DNA of 20,032 nt from CAZLMW01 sp964560875 (GTDB lineage Bacteria; Myxococcota_A; UBA9042), in the NCBI GenBank assembly GCA_964560875.1, contig CAZLMW010000138.1:1-20032 (forward strand). The letters are read 5' to 3'. The translations under genes and the position numbers were made by a program. Each line of letters begins with the position of its first letter. Positions within the stretch are counted from its first letter, which is position 1. Of this stretch, positions 1-7,278 are shown piece by piece. The notes under the pieces are model-generated. The model did not search any database and was not told the origin of the DNA. It worked only from the letters and a program-made list of their open reading frames with translations.

Positions 1-19
1 AACGGGATCACATGGCAAG

Positions 20-48
20 AAAAACGGCTCAGCACTCGTGCCCGGCAC
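20..48 (-). terminator. possible weak terminator after the amidohydrolase gene
   Basis: Read on the minus strand just past the amidohydrolase stop, a GC-rich inverted repeat (GTGCC-G-GGCAC, with an overlapping GCAC-GA-GTGC) is followed by a run of five T (plus-strand A at 20-24). The hairpin stems are short with very small loops, and the T run starts about ten bases after the repeat, so this is only a weak candidate for the end of the aroB-amidohydrolase transcript. Confidence 0.3.
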
Positions 49-50
49 AT

Positions 51-3000
51 CTAGTGACGTCCACAGCCGCAGACGTGGTTCTGTCCCCAAATGCGGACTG
101 CGGCGTGCGGTTCACCGGCCTTTTTCCAGAAGAGCGTGGGTTGCTTGACCTTGCGGGGTGATAGCTCGTCCATTGTCGCCGCATCGAACACGCGGCCGCC
201 GAGCACGGTCCATTTCACCTTCTCGGACACGCGGATGTCCTTGAGCGGGTTGCCGGCCACGACCATCAGGTCGGCGAGTTTGCCGGGCGCGATGCTGCCG
301 ATGTCCTTGTCGAGCCCGACGTACCAGGCGGGATTGCGCGTGCACGCAGCGATGGCTTGCAGCGGGGTCATGCCGCCCTGGACGAACGACCACAGCTCCC
401 AATGTGCCGCGAGGCCTTCGCGCTGACCGTGAGCGCCCAGGTTGACGCGAACCCCCGAACGACCGAGGCGGTTGGCGAACCGGGCAGCCTCGATGTGGTT
501 CCACTCCTTGTCGGGGGCGTTCTTGGGGCGCCTGGCGCGCGGGTCGATCGCCGCGGGCGGCACGAAGGCACCGAGCCGTTTGTTCTTGTCGACACGGGTC
601 TTGGCGTACCAGTAGTTCTCTGCGCCGAGTCCGCCGTACGCGACCCCGAGCGTGGGGGTGTAGCCGACCTCGGTGCCTGCCCAGAGTTGGACCACGTCGT
701 CATAGGCCCGCGCGAGGGGAATGGCGTGTTCGATGCCGGTGTGGCCGTCGATGACCTGGGTCATGTTGTGCATGAACACGGCGCCGCCCTCGGGGACGAC
801 CATCATCTTCAGCTTGCGCGCGGCGGCGAGAACCTGTTGGCGTTGGTCGCGGCGAGGTTGGTTGTAGCTCTTGACCGTAAATGCGCCCGCGGCCTGCATG
901 CGGCGGATGTGGCGCTCGGCGTCGGCGAGACTGTCGACATCGGCGGTGAAGAAGTGGCGCGCGCCGTAAAGGATCGTGCCAGTCGAGAAGAGCCGTGGCG
1001 CGACGATGGTGCCCGCGCGCTGCATTTGCGATGCGGCGAACACTGCGTGGGTGTTGTTTGACGGGTCGTGAATCGTGGTCACACCGAACGACAGCAGCGA
1101 GAGATTGCCCCAGTTCTGTTGCGGCGTGATGCCATTGGTCGCCTGCGCACCGTGCGCATGAACGTCAACGAAACCGGGCAGCACCGTGAGCCCCTTGCCG
1201 TCAAAGGTCTTCGCGCCAGCGGGAATCTTGATGTCGCCGCGTTTGCCGGCGGCGATGATTCGGTTGTTGCGCCAGACGACCGAGCCGTCTTCGATGATCT
1301 CCTCGCCGCGCATGGTGACGATCCGCGCACCGACAATCGCGCCGGTTCCCTTGGCGGTCGCGGCGTCGACCTTGAAGCCGATCTTGGTGGACGGGGCTGG
1401 CTTGGCACCACGGGCAACGGCCTTGGGGTCCTTGAGGTCGGACGTGTCGCGAAGAACCGCGAACGCGTCGTCCAGCGCTCGTTCGTAGAGTGTAGCGCCA
1501 AGCGACCAACGCAACGTGCGGCTGTCGCCCGACCAGTGGAGGAAATCACCGGCGTCCTTGCTGACCCGAACCGTCGGCCAGGCTTTGCTGTTGTGCGCGA
1601 CCTTCATGGGACGGGCCGTCGCGGTGAACGGCTGGACGAAGACGTGCCATCGCTCCTGGAAAGCGAGCCACTTGCCGTCTGGTGAAACCTGCAAATGGGT
1701 CTGCCAAGCGCCCGAGGCGTGTACGCGACGGCGGCGGTCGCTCAGCGAGATGCTCTCCAACCGCTGGCGTTTGTTCTTTTCGGGGCCTTTGCCAACGTCG
1801 GGGACTCGGACGTAAACGCGGTCGGGATCGGCGGCGAAATGTGCGTCGCGTCCACCGAACGTCAGACGTCTCTCCGCGCCCTTGCCGAGCGGCAGCCAGA
1901 AGATGCCGCGGTTGGTCGTCCAGCGCGACGATCGTAGCCAACCGCCGCCGGTTCGACGCACCACGAGGGCCTTGCCGTCGGGGCTCCAGTCCGGCTCGAC
2001 ATAGTGGCCGGGTTGCTTGCTGACCACGCGCGCCGTGCCGCCCGATGCGCCGACGATGGCCACCGCGCCGAGCGTGCTGTCGTTCCAGGTCGTAAACGCG
2101 ATGCGCCTGCTGTCGCGCGACCAGGCCGGCATCAGCTCGAAGTCCTTGTCCTGCGATGTCAGCCGACGCGCCTTGCCGTTGGGCAGCGACCGGATCCACA
2201 GCTTGCCGAGCGCCTCGAACACCACGTTTTTGCCATTGGGCGCCACGCGCACCCAGCGCAACATCTTGAGCTGGACCTGTTTGGGGGCCACGTCGACCGC
2301 AAATCGGATCGCCTCGGCGACCTTGCGCGTGCCGCGGACGCGAAACGGGATCTTGGTGACTTTGCCGGTCATATGGCCGCGGAGCAGCTCGCCATGCGCC
2401 CAGAACACGAGGCCGTTGCTGTCGGGCATCCAGCTCATGGCGGGGTAGGTGCCATGGATCGCCCACGTCTCCTGCAGGTCGCGGTCCATCCCGTTGTAGA
2501 GCGCCTTTTCGCTGCCCGATGCGAGGTCGCGCACGTACAAGACTGTGGTCGCGCGGACACGCCGCAGGTACGCGAGCTTCTTGCCATCAGGCGATGGAGT
2601 CGGCCGGGTCGCGCCGCCAGGACCGCCCAGGAATCGATGCACACGGCCCGTGTGACGGTCGACGCGATCGATGGCGTAGATCTGCGGGTTGGGGTCCTTG
2701 TTGTATTGGAACATCTTGCCGGGTGTCGCGTCGTGCGAGTAGTAAAGCCAGCGTCCGTCCGGGCTGAACGCGGGTTCGCCGGTGTCCTTCTGCTCGGACC
2801 GACGCTTGGTCATCTGGACGCCTTTGCCGCCGGTCTCGAAATACATCCACATCTCGCCAGCCCCCGCGCTCCGACGGCTGGTGAAGTGCTTGCGCGCTGC
2901 TACGAAACGTCCAGACGGATCCCAGCAAGGTTGCGTCAAGAGGCGGAATTTCTCGCTTGTAAGGGGCCTTATATTGTCGCCCTTTTCGGTCATCAGGAAG

Positions 3001-3443
3001 ATGTTGTCGCCGCCCCGACGATCCGACGTGAAAGCGATTCGGCGGCCATCGGGGCTATACGCCGGTTGCATATCCCACGCCATTCCCGACGTCAGCGCCT
3101 TGGCATCACCACCGGAGATCGGCAGCTCGTAGATGTCGCCGAGGAGATCGAACGCAACCTTCTTGCCGCTCGGATGCACGGTGACCGACATCCACGTGCC
3201 GCGCTTGACGTCGATCTTGACGTTGCGGTGCTTGCCGGGCGGGTTGTCGACGCTCCACTTCGACGACTTCTTCGCAGGCTTGCTGGCCTTCTTGGCACCT
3301 GGCTTGGCGTTGCCAGCCGACTTTGCGGCCGGGGCTGATGCGGACGAGGCTTGTACGCCGAGACACAAAGACGCGGCGAAAACGACGGCCACCGCGACCG
3401 CGAGCCGACGCACCGGGGGGCGGGACGCTTCAAGAGGAGGCAT
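51..3443 (-). CDS. exported TolB-like beta-propeller / amidohydrolase fusion protein
   Basis: Predicted 1130 aa. The start ATG at 3441-3443 is chosen because it begins a signal peptide (VRRLAVAVAVVFAASLCLG, residues 11-29) and has GGAG a few bases upstream; the open frame continues 91 codons further but that part is the aroB shadow. After a Lys/Ala-rich segment (about 36-63), residues 80-690 hold repeated PD40/TolB propeller strands (YSPDGRRIAF, FSPDGRWLYY, WSPDGKALVV, VSPDGKWLAF). Residues 700-1100 are a metal-dependent amidohydrolase of the imidazolonepropionase-like type: HAH at 762-764, Lys858 in VKSYN, His901 and His906 in HTGIEH, and an AHGQREG segment around His1005, which I recall as typical of this fused family. 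The role is probably hydrolysis of an imported peptide-like or cyclic amide substrate in the periplasm; the substrate is unknown. The C-terminus ends in an odd CGCG motif. It overlaps aroB by 14 bases, so translation may be coupled. Confidence 0.88.
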   Translation of the reverse strand: MPPLEASRPPVRRLAVAVAVVFAASLCLGVQASSASAPAAKSAGNAKPGAKKASKPAKKSSKWSVDNPPGKHRNVKIDVKRGTWMSVTVHPSGKKVAFDLLGDIYELPISGGDAKALTSGMAWDMQPAYSPDGRRIAFTSDRRGGDNIFLMTEKGDNIRPLTSEKFRLLTQPCWDPSGRFVAARKHFTSRRSAGAGEMWMYFETGGKGVQMTKRRSEQKDTGEPAFSPDGRWLYYSHDATPGKMFQYNKDPNPQIYAIDRVDRHTGRVHRFLGGPGGATRPTPSPDGKKLAYLRRVRATTVLYVRDLASGSEKALYNGMDRDLQETWAIHGTYPAMSWMPDSNGLVFWAHGELLRGHMTGKVTKIPFRVRGTRKVAEAIRFAVDVAPKQVQLKMLRWVRVAPNGKNVVFEALGKLWIRSLPNGKARRLTSQDKDFELMPAWSRDSRRIAFTTWNDSTLGAVAIVGASGGTARVVSKQPGHYVEPDWSPDGKALVVRRTGGGWLRSSRWTTNRGIFWLPLGKGAERRLTFGGRDAHFAADPDRVYVRVPDVGKGPEKNKRQRLESISLSDRRRRVHASGAWQTHLQVSPDGKWLAFQERWHVFVQPFTATARPMKVAHNSKAWPTVRVSKDAGDFLHWSGDSRTLRWSLGATLYERALDDAFAVLRDTSDLKDPKAVARGAKPAPSTKIGFKVDAATAKGTGAIVGARIVTMRGEEIIEDGSVVWRNNRIIAAGKRGDIKIPAGAKTFDGKGLTVLPGFVDVHAHGAQATNGITPQQNWGNLSLLSFGVTTIHDPSNNTHAVFAASQMQRAGTIVAPRLFSTGTILYGARHFFTADVDSLADAERHIRRMQAAGAFTVKSYNQPRRDQRQQVLAAARKLKMMVVPEGGAVFMHNMTQVIDGHTGIEHAIPLARAYDDVVQLWAGTEVGYTPTLGVAYGGLGAENYWYAKTRVDKNKRLGAFVPPAAIDPRARRPKNAPDKEWNHIEAARFANRLGRSGVRVNLGAHGQREGLAAHWELWSFVQGGMTPLQAIAACTRNPAWYVGLDKDIGSIAPGKLADLMVVAGNPLKDIRVSEKVKWTVLGGRVFDAATMDELSPRKVKQPTLFWKKAGEPHAAVRIWGQNHVCGCGRH

Positions 3444-4521
3444 GGATCGCTCCGAGGATTTCGTGCAAGCGCCGCAGCGGCAGGTCGATGACGCGCGATG
3501 TACCGATGGCTGGACAAACGACGAATCCGATCGACGACGCGTCCACCTTCTTGTCATGCGCGATGGCGTCGATGAGCGCGTCGGGCGCGTGGGCTGCCGG
3601 GATCGACTTTGGCAGGCCCAACGCATCGAGGGCGGCCCGGATGGCGCGGCCAGGACCGTCATCGGCGAGGCCGAGGGCTTGGGCAACCTCAGCAGCGGCC
3701 ACCATGCCGATCGCAACCGCCTCGCCGTGCAAGACAGTTCCGTAGCCGGCTAGTTTTTCGATCGCGTGGCCGACCGTGTGACCGAAGTTCAAGACGCGCC
3801 GATAGCCCGCCTCGCGCTCATCGGCGGCGACCACAGACGCCTTCAGTTCACAGCACCGCGCGACCACCGGGATCGTGGCAGATGCCGCGGCGTCGAGGAG
3901 CTCCGGCGCTCGCGCGTTGATCAGGTTGAGCAAGTCCGCGTCCAGGATCGCACCGTGCTTGACTGCCTCGGCGAGACCGGCGCGGAGCTCCCGTGGTGGC
4001 AAAGTCGCGAGGGTGGACACATCGGCGACAACGAGCTCCGGTTGCTTGAAAGCGCCGACGAGGTTCTTGCCCTGGGAGCGGTTGATCGCGGCCTTTCCGC
4101 CGACGCTTGAATCGACCTGGGCCAGCAGACTGGTCGGGACCTGGACCACGCGCACACCGCGCAACGCGGTTGCCGCCGCGAATCCGGCGATATCACCAAC
4201 GACACCGCCACCGAGGGCGACGACGACCACCTTCCGATCCGCGCCGCCATCGAGAACAACGTCCCAAAGACGCGTCAGGACATCGACGTTCTTGCTTGTT
4301 TCGCCCGCCGGGATGACGGCCTCGTCGACGATTCCGATGACGGATTTCAGCCCTGCAACGACCGCACCAAGATAAAGCGGCGCAACATTTGAATCGCTGA
4401 CGACGACAACGCGCGGAACGGCGCCAAGGCCGGCCACGAGAGACGGCAGCTGCGGGAGGAGTTGGGCCCCGACGTGCACCGGGTAAGCGCGGTCGCCGAG
4501 CTCGACCTGGACGGTGTGCAT
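3430..4521 (-). CDS. aroB: 3-dehydroquinate synthase
   Basis: Predicted 363 aa, the usual AroB length. The enzyme converts DAHP to 3-dehydroquinate, the second shikimate step, in the cytoplasm using NAD and a divalent metal. Recognisable family motifs are the nucleotide-binding run ALGGGVVGDIAGFAAA, the PTSLLAQVDSSVGGKAAIN block, KNLVGAFKQP, the EAVKHGAI segment, and the metal-site histidines in LNFGHTVGHAIE and LHGEAVAIGM. I start it at the ATG 4519-4521 because the N-terminus MHTVQVELGDRAYPVHVG aligns with AroB proteins. The open frame continues upstream to 4884 but that stretch runs antisense through trpR and is not AroB-like. No Shine-Dalgarno sequence is visible before this ATG. The gene is divergent from trpR with a 154-base spacer that carries the TrpR-like operator, so co-control by tryptophan is possible. 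Confidence 0.96.
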   Translation of the reverse strand: MHTVQVELGDRAYPVHVGAQLLPQLPSLVAGLGAVPRVVVVSDSNVAPLYLGAVVAGLKSVIGIVDEAVIPAGETSKNVDVLTRLWDVVLDGGADRKVVVVALGGGVVGDIAGFAAATALRGVRVVQVPTSLLAQVDSSVGGKAAINRSQGKNLVGAFKQPELVVADVSTLATLPPRELRAGLAEAVKHGAILDADLLNLINARAPELLDAAASATIPVVARCCELKASVVAADEREAGYRRVLNFGHTVGHAIEKLAGYGTVLHGEAVAIGMVAAAEVAQALGLADDGPGRAIRAALDALGLPKSIPAAHAPDALIDAIAHDKKVDASSIGFVVCPAIGTSRVIDLPLRRLHEILGAIHASS

Positions 4522-4560
4522 CGGGGCAGGCGAGCCGGTTTTGGCCGGCGTGTCAACAGC

Positions 4561-4585
4561 GGCTTTGTCAGCGAAGGCTTTGTCA
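4561..4585. repeat. 10-base direct repeat, 15-base period, in the aroB-trpR spacer
   Basis: GGCTTTGTCA occurs at 4561-4570 and again at 4576-4585, separated by GCGAA. It lies between the aroB start and the TrpR-like operator, upstream of both genes. It may be a second regulator site or a chance duplication. Confidence 0.5.
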
Positions 4586-4613
4586 GGGGGCCAGCTTCCG
4601 GCGGCGCAGGTGG

Positions 4614-4642
4614 TTGACGGCCATTCTCTCACCTGCTGTACT
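4614..4642 (+). promoter_or_regulatory. candidate sigma70-type promoter of the trp operon
   Basis: TTGACG at 4614-4619 matches the -35 consensus at five of six bases. A 17-base spacer leads to TGTACT at 4637-4642, which matches TATAAT at four of six. The predicted transcript would begin near 4649, about 27 bases before the trpR ATG. The -10 hexamer lies inside the left arm of the TrpR-like operator, the same arrangement as in the enterobacterial trp promoter. Sigma preferences in this lineage are not known to me, so this remains a pattern match. Confidence 0.5.
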
Positions 4643-4656
4643 AGCGAAATAGTACA
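4637..4656. promoter_or_regulatory. TrpR-type operator palindrome
   Basis: The sequence TGTACTAGCGAAATAGTACA has perfect 7-base inverted arms around a 6-base centre. Compared with the classical trp operator core GTACTAGTTAACTAGTAC, positions 4638-4655 match at 15 of 18 bases, including both outer half-sites. It lies just upstream of a gene encoding a TrpR protein and over the candidate -10 element, so tryptophan-bound TrpR would be expected to block transcription of trpR and the trp genes. It is also upstream of the divergent aroB. Confidence 0.82.
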
Positions 4657-4675
4657 TTCCCGCATCAGTGCATTG

Positions 4676-5065
4676 ATGAAGACACCGACCCTGCCAGATG
4701 ACCTGCTCGCCGTCCTCGCGACGATGGACACCACCGAAGACGTGCACGCCTTGCTGCGCGACATCCTCACCCCGGCCGAACTCATCGCGGTCGCGGAGCG
4801 CTGGAACATCGTGAAGATGATCGCGGCGGGGCATAGCCAGCGGGAGATTCGCGACGGGTTGGGTGTTGGCATCGCCACCGTCACGCGCGGCAGTCGGCAG
4901 CTGCAGTACAGCGAGTTCGGCGGCTTCGCGAAGGCTTTTGACGCGATGGTCGAGTTGGGCCGCCCCGACCCGCGTGATGGGGCCCATCAGCGTGCCCAGC
5001 TGCGACGGAGCGGCGGACGACCAACCAGCGGCGTGATGATCGTCGATCGGGAGGAAGAACGGTGA
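4676..5065 (+). CDS. trpR: Trp operon repressor family protein
   Basis: Predicted 129 aa. The core from about residue 30 to 78 follows the E. coli TrpR pattern: LTPAELIAVAERW, then a helix-turn-helix SQREIRDGLGVGIATVTRGS (about 54-73). Aligning by eye, the two arginines that contact L-tryptophan in E. coli TrpR (Arg54, Arg84) correspond to Arg42 and Arg71, and the TRGS turn is kept. The YerC/YecD relatives lack TRGS, so this looks like a genuine tryptophan-sensing repressor. It is longer than E. coli TrpR (about 108 aa) because of an Arg/Asp-rich C-terminal tail (about 96-129), while the N-terminal arm is short. The ATG at 4676 is chosen because the frame upstream is not TrpR-like; no clear Shine-Dalgarno is present, and a TTG lies one codon upstream. 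Its TGA overlaps the trpE GTG. With the operator upstream it is probably autoregulated. Confidence 0.9.
   Translation: MKTPTLPDDLLAVLATMDTTEDVHALLRDILTPAELIAVAERWNIVKMIAAGHSQREIRDGLGVGIATVTRGSRQLQYSEFGGFAKAFDAMVELGRPDPRDGAHQRAQLRRSGGRPTSGVMIVDREEER
5049..5057 (+). promoter_or_regulatory. ribosome binding site of trpE
   Basis: GGGAGGAAG lies inside the trpR 3' end with GGAGG at 5050-5054, seven bases before the GTG at 5062. It is the strongest Shine-Dalgarno in the operon and supports the GTG start overlapping the trpR stop. Confidence 0.75.
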
Positions 5066-6558
5066 TCGAACCTACGCTCGACGAGGTCGTCGCATACGGC
5101 GGAGACGCCAGCCACGCGGTGCTCTGCGCGGCCTACCACGCCGATATCGACACGCCGATTACGGTGTTCGACAAGCTGGCAGGCGATGGCTCGGTCGCGT
5201 TCCTGCTCGAAAGCGCGGACAGCGGCGGTGCGTTTGGGCGGTGGTCGTTTCTCGGGGCGCGCGTGCATGAGCGGCTCGAGCTTCAAGACGGGGTCGGAAC
5301 CTGGCATCGCAAAGGCGAGAAGGAGACGTTTTCGTTCATCGATCCACTGGTCCCGGTGCAGCAAAGGCTAGCTGACTGGTCGGCTTGGTCGACGGCCACC
5401 CTTCCGCCCTTTCATGGCGGCGCCGTCGGCTACATCGGTTTTGACTGCATCCGCTACTTTGAACCGGTCCCGATGCCGGACGACAGGGGACTCGGCCTCC
5501 CCGAAGCGGTGCTGCTGTTCTGCGACGAGGTGTACGCGTACGATCACTTGCGCCACCGGCTTCTCCTGCTCGTTCACGTTCCGCTCGACGGCGATCGGGA
5601 GGTCGCGTGGCACGAGGGAGCGCGCCGAATTCGCGCGGCGTCGGCCCGCTTGTCTGCCCCGACGTCCTTGCAGCGCGCGCCATGGCCTGAACGTGGCGGC
5701 AAACATCCGATCCGTGTTCCGACGATCGTCAATCGGCAACCCGAGGCGATGCGTGACGCCGTGGTCCAGGCCAAAGAAGCGATCGGAGCCGGCGAGGTTT
5801 TCCAGGTCGTCATCAGCCAGAGGTTGCGTGTCGACGAACGCATCGACCCCTTCGTCCTCTACCGCGCGCTGCGGGCGCTCAACCCATCGCCCTACATGTT
5901 CCTGCTGCGCCTGCCCCGCTTCTCGATCGTCGGCGCGTCTCCCGAGGTGCTGGTGCGGGTCCAAAACGGGGACGTCCTCGTGCGCCCCATCGCAGGCACT
6001 CGACCGCGCGGGCGAGACGACGAACACGACCGAGCGCTGGCCGAGGAGCTGCTTGCAGATGAAAAAGAAGTGGCTGAACACCGGATGCTGCTCGACCTCG
6101 GCCGCAACGACGTTGGCCGCGTCGCCGAGGTGGGCACGGTGGTCGTCGAGGACCCGATGCACATCGAGCGTTATTCGCACGTGATGCACATCGTGAGCGA
6201 TGTCCGCGGCGAGTTGGACGAGGGCCGCGACATGTTCGATGCCCTTCGCGCCGGATTTCCGGCCGGAACCGTGTCCGGTGCCCCCAAAGTCCGAGCGTGT
6301 GAGCTGTTGGCCGAGCTGGAGCCGGATCGACGCGGACCCTACGCCGGAGCTGTTGGGTACTTCGGTGTCGGAGGCGACATGGACACCGCGATCGCCATCC
6401 GCACGCTCGTTGTGAAACCGGATTCGGTCCACGTGCAGGCCGGTGCGGGCATCGTCTGGGACTCCGACCCCGAGACCGAGCGCCGCGAATGTCACCACAA
6501 AGCCAACGCGCCGCTCGCTGCCGTCGAGCTGGCCATCGCCGCCGGCACCCGCTCATAG
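5062..6558 (+). CDS. trpE: anthranilate synthase component I
   Basis: Predicted 498 aa, normal for TrpE. With TrpG it makes anthranilate from chorismate and glutamine, the committed tryptophan step. The GTG start at 5062 overlaps the trpR stop (GTGA) and is served by GGAGG at 5050. The C-terminal chorismate-binding half shows GRNDVGRV, HIVSDVRG, FPAGTVSGAPKVRA and the terminal GAGIVWDSDPETE block. Allosteric-site motifs are intact: LLES at 48-51 and NPSPYM at 274-279, which in TrpE proteins form the tryptophan feedback pocket, so feedback inhibition is expected. It could be confused with the para-aminobenzoate synthase PabB, but the motifs and the trp context argue for TrpE. trpG begins ten bases after its stop. 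Confidence 0.97.
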   Translation: MIEPTLDEVVAYGGDASHAVLCAAYHADIDTPITVFDKLAGDGSVAFLLESADSGGAFGRWSFLGARVHERLELQDGVGTWHRKGEKETFSFIDPLVPVQQRLADWSAWSTATLPPFHGGAVGYIGFDCIRYFEPVPMPDDRGLGLPEAVLLFCDEVYAYDHLRHRLLLLVHVPLDGDREVAWHEGARRIRAASARLSAPTSLQRAPWPERGGKHPIRVPTIVNRQPEAMRDAVVQAKEAIGAGEVFQVVISQRLRVDERIDPFVLYRALRALNPSPYMFLLRLPRFSIVGASPEVLVRVQNGDVLVRPIAGTRPRGRDDEHDRALAEELLADEKEVAEHRMLLDLGRNDVGRVAEVGTVVVEDPMHIERYSHVMHIVSDVRGELDEGRDMFDALRAGFPAGTVSGAPKVRACELLAELEPDRRGPYAGAVGYFGVGGDMDTAIAIRTLVVKPDSVHVQAGAGIVWDSDPETERRECHHKANAPLAAVELAIAAGTRS

Positions 6559-6567
6559 GACCTGGAA

Positions 6568-7149
6568 ATGCCCGTCGACGTCCTGATTATCGATAACTAC
6601 GACTCGTTCACGCACAACCTCTACCAGCGGATCGGGGAGTTGGGCGCGTCCGTGGACGTTCATCGAAACGACAAGATCGACCTGGCGTCTGTGCGCGATC
6701 TCGCTCCCGGCCGGATCGTGCTTTCCCCCGGCCCCGGCCACCCGTCCAAGGCGCGCGACTTCGGCGTTTGCGCGCAGGTGCTCGAGCAGCTCGCCGGGAG
6801 CGTGCCGATCCTCGGTGTTTGCCTCGGCCACCAGGGCATCGTTCACCACTTCGGCGGCGACGTGGTGCGGGCGCCCGAGATCGTGCACGGAAAGACGAGC
6901 CAACTCGACCACGACGGCAGCGGCGTCTTCGCCGGGATCGCTGACCGAGTCGAAGTGATGCGCTACCACTCGCTGGTCGCAGACGCAGCGACCCTGCCCG
7001 ACTGCCTGCACGTGAACGCGCGGACGGACGATGGCCTGGTGATGGGCGTCTCGCACCGTACGTGGCCGCTGTGGGGCGTGCAGTTTCATCCCGAGAGCAT
7101 CGGCACGCCAGACGGCAGCCGGATGCTTGCGAACTTCCTGGCGCTGTAA
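6568..7149 (+). CDS. trpG: anthranilate synthase component II (glutamine amidotransferase)
   Basis: Predicted 193 aa class I glutamine amidotransferase that delivers ammonia to TrpE. The catalytic triad is visible: Cys85 in ILGVCLGHQG, and His174 and Glu176 in VQFHPES. The N-terminus LIIDNYDSFTHNLYQ and the SPGPGHP oxyanion-loop region are typical of TrpG/PabA. The ATG is at 6568 with only weak ribosome-binding sequence (GGA then CTGG). In many bacteria this subunit also serves PabB; no pabB is in the window. The assembly gap starts 19 bases after its stop, so the real downstream neighbour is not proven. Confidence 0.97.
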   Translation: MPVDVLIIDNYDSFTHNLYQRIGELGASVDVHRNDKIDLASVRDLAPGRIVLSPGPGHPSKARDFGVCAQVLEQLAGSVPILGVCLGHQGIVHHFGGDVVRAPEIVHGKTSQLDHDGSGVFAGIADRVEVMRYHSLVADAATLPDCLHVNARTDDGLVMGVSHRTWPLWGVQFHPESIGTPDGSRMLANFLAL

Positions 7150-7168
7150 TCGGCTGCACGGAAACGGA

Positions 7169-7268
7169 NNNNNNNNNNNNNNNNNNNNNNNNNNNNNNNN
7201 NNNNNNNNNNNNNNNNNNNNNNNNNNNNNNNNNNNNNNNNNNNNNNNNNNNNNNNNNNNNNNNNNNNN
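7169..7268. other. assembly gap (100 N)
   Basis: Exactly 100 undetermined bases lie between trpG and trpD. A round number is the usual placeholder for a scaffold gap of unknown true length, so the physical distance between the two genes and any content here are unknown. The left flank begins right after trpG and the right flank carries a short open frame running into trpD. Confidence 0.98.
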
Positions 7269-7278
7269 GGAAGACACG

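Noticed and set aside
2004..3338. Long plus-strand open frame (444 codons) opposite the amidohydrolase
   Set aside because: Arg/Ala/His-rich translation without motifs, lying fully antisense to a gene with clear propeller repeats; a usual artefact of high GC content.
4528..4556. TTGACA on the minus strand (4551-4556) as an aroB promoter
   Set aside because: At 17-base spacing the -10 position reads TCGCCT, a poor match, and it would leave almost no 5' leader.
4522..4884. Upstream extension of the aroB frame across the spacer and antisense to trpR
   Set aside because: AroB homology begins at MHTVQVEL; the extension has no AroB features and would run through the operator.
4650..5061. trp attenuator leader peptide or T-box before trpE
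   Set aside because: No run of Trp codons, no terminator-antiterminator hairpins and no T-box-like structure; the space is filled by trpR.
5368..6498. Minus-strand 376-codon frame opposite trpE
   Set aside because: Composition is a shadow of trpE and no family resemblance is visible; trpE motifs cover the whole opposite strand.
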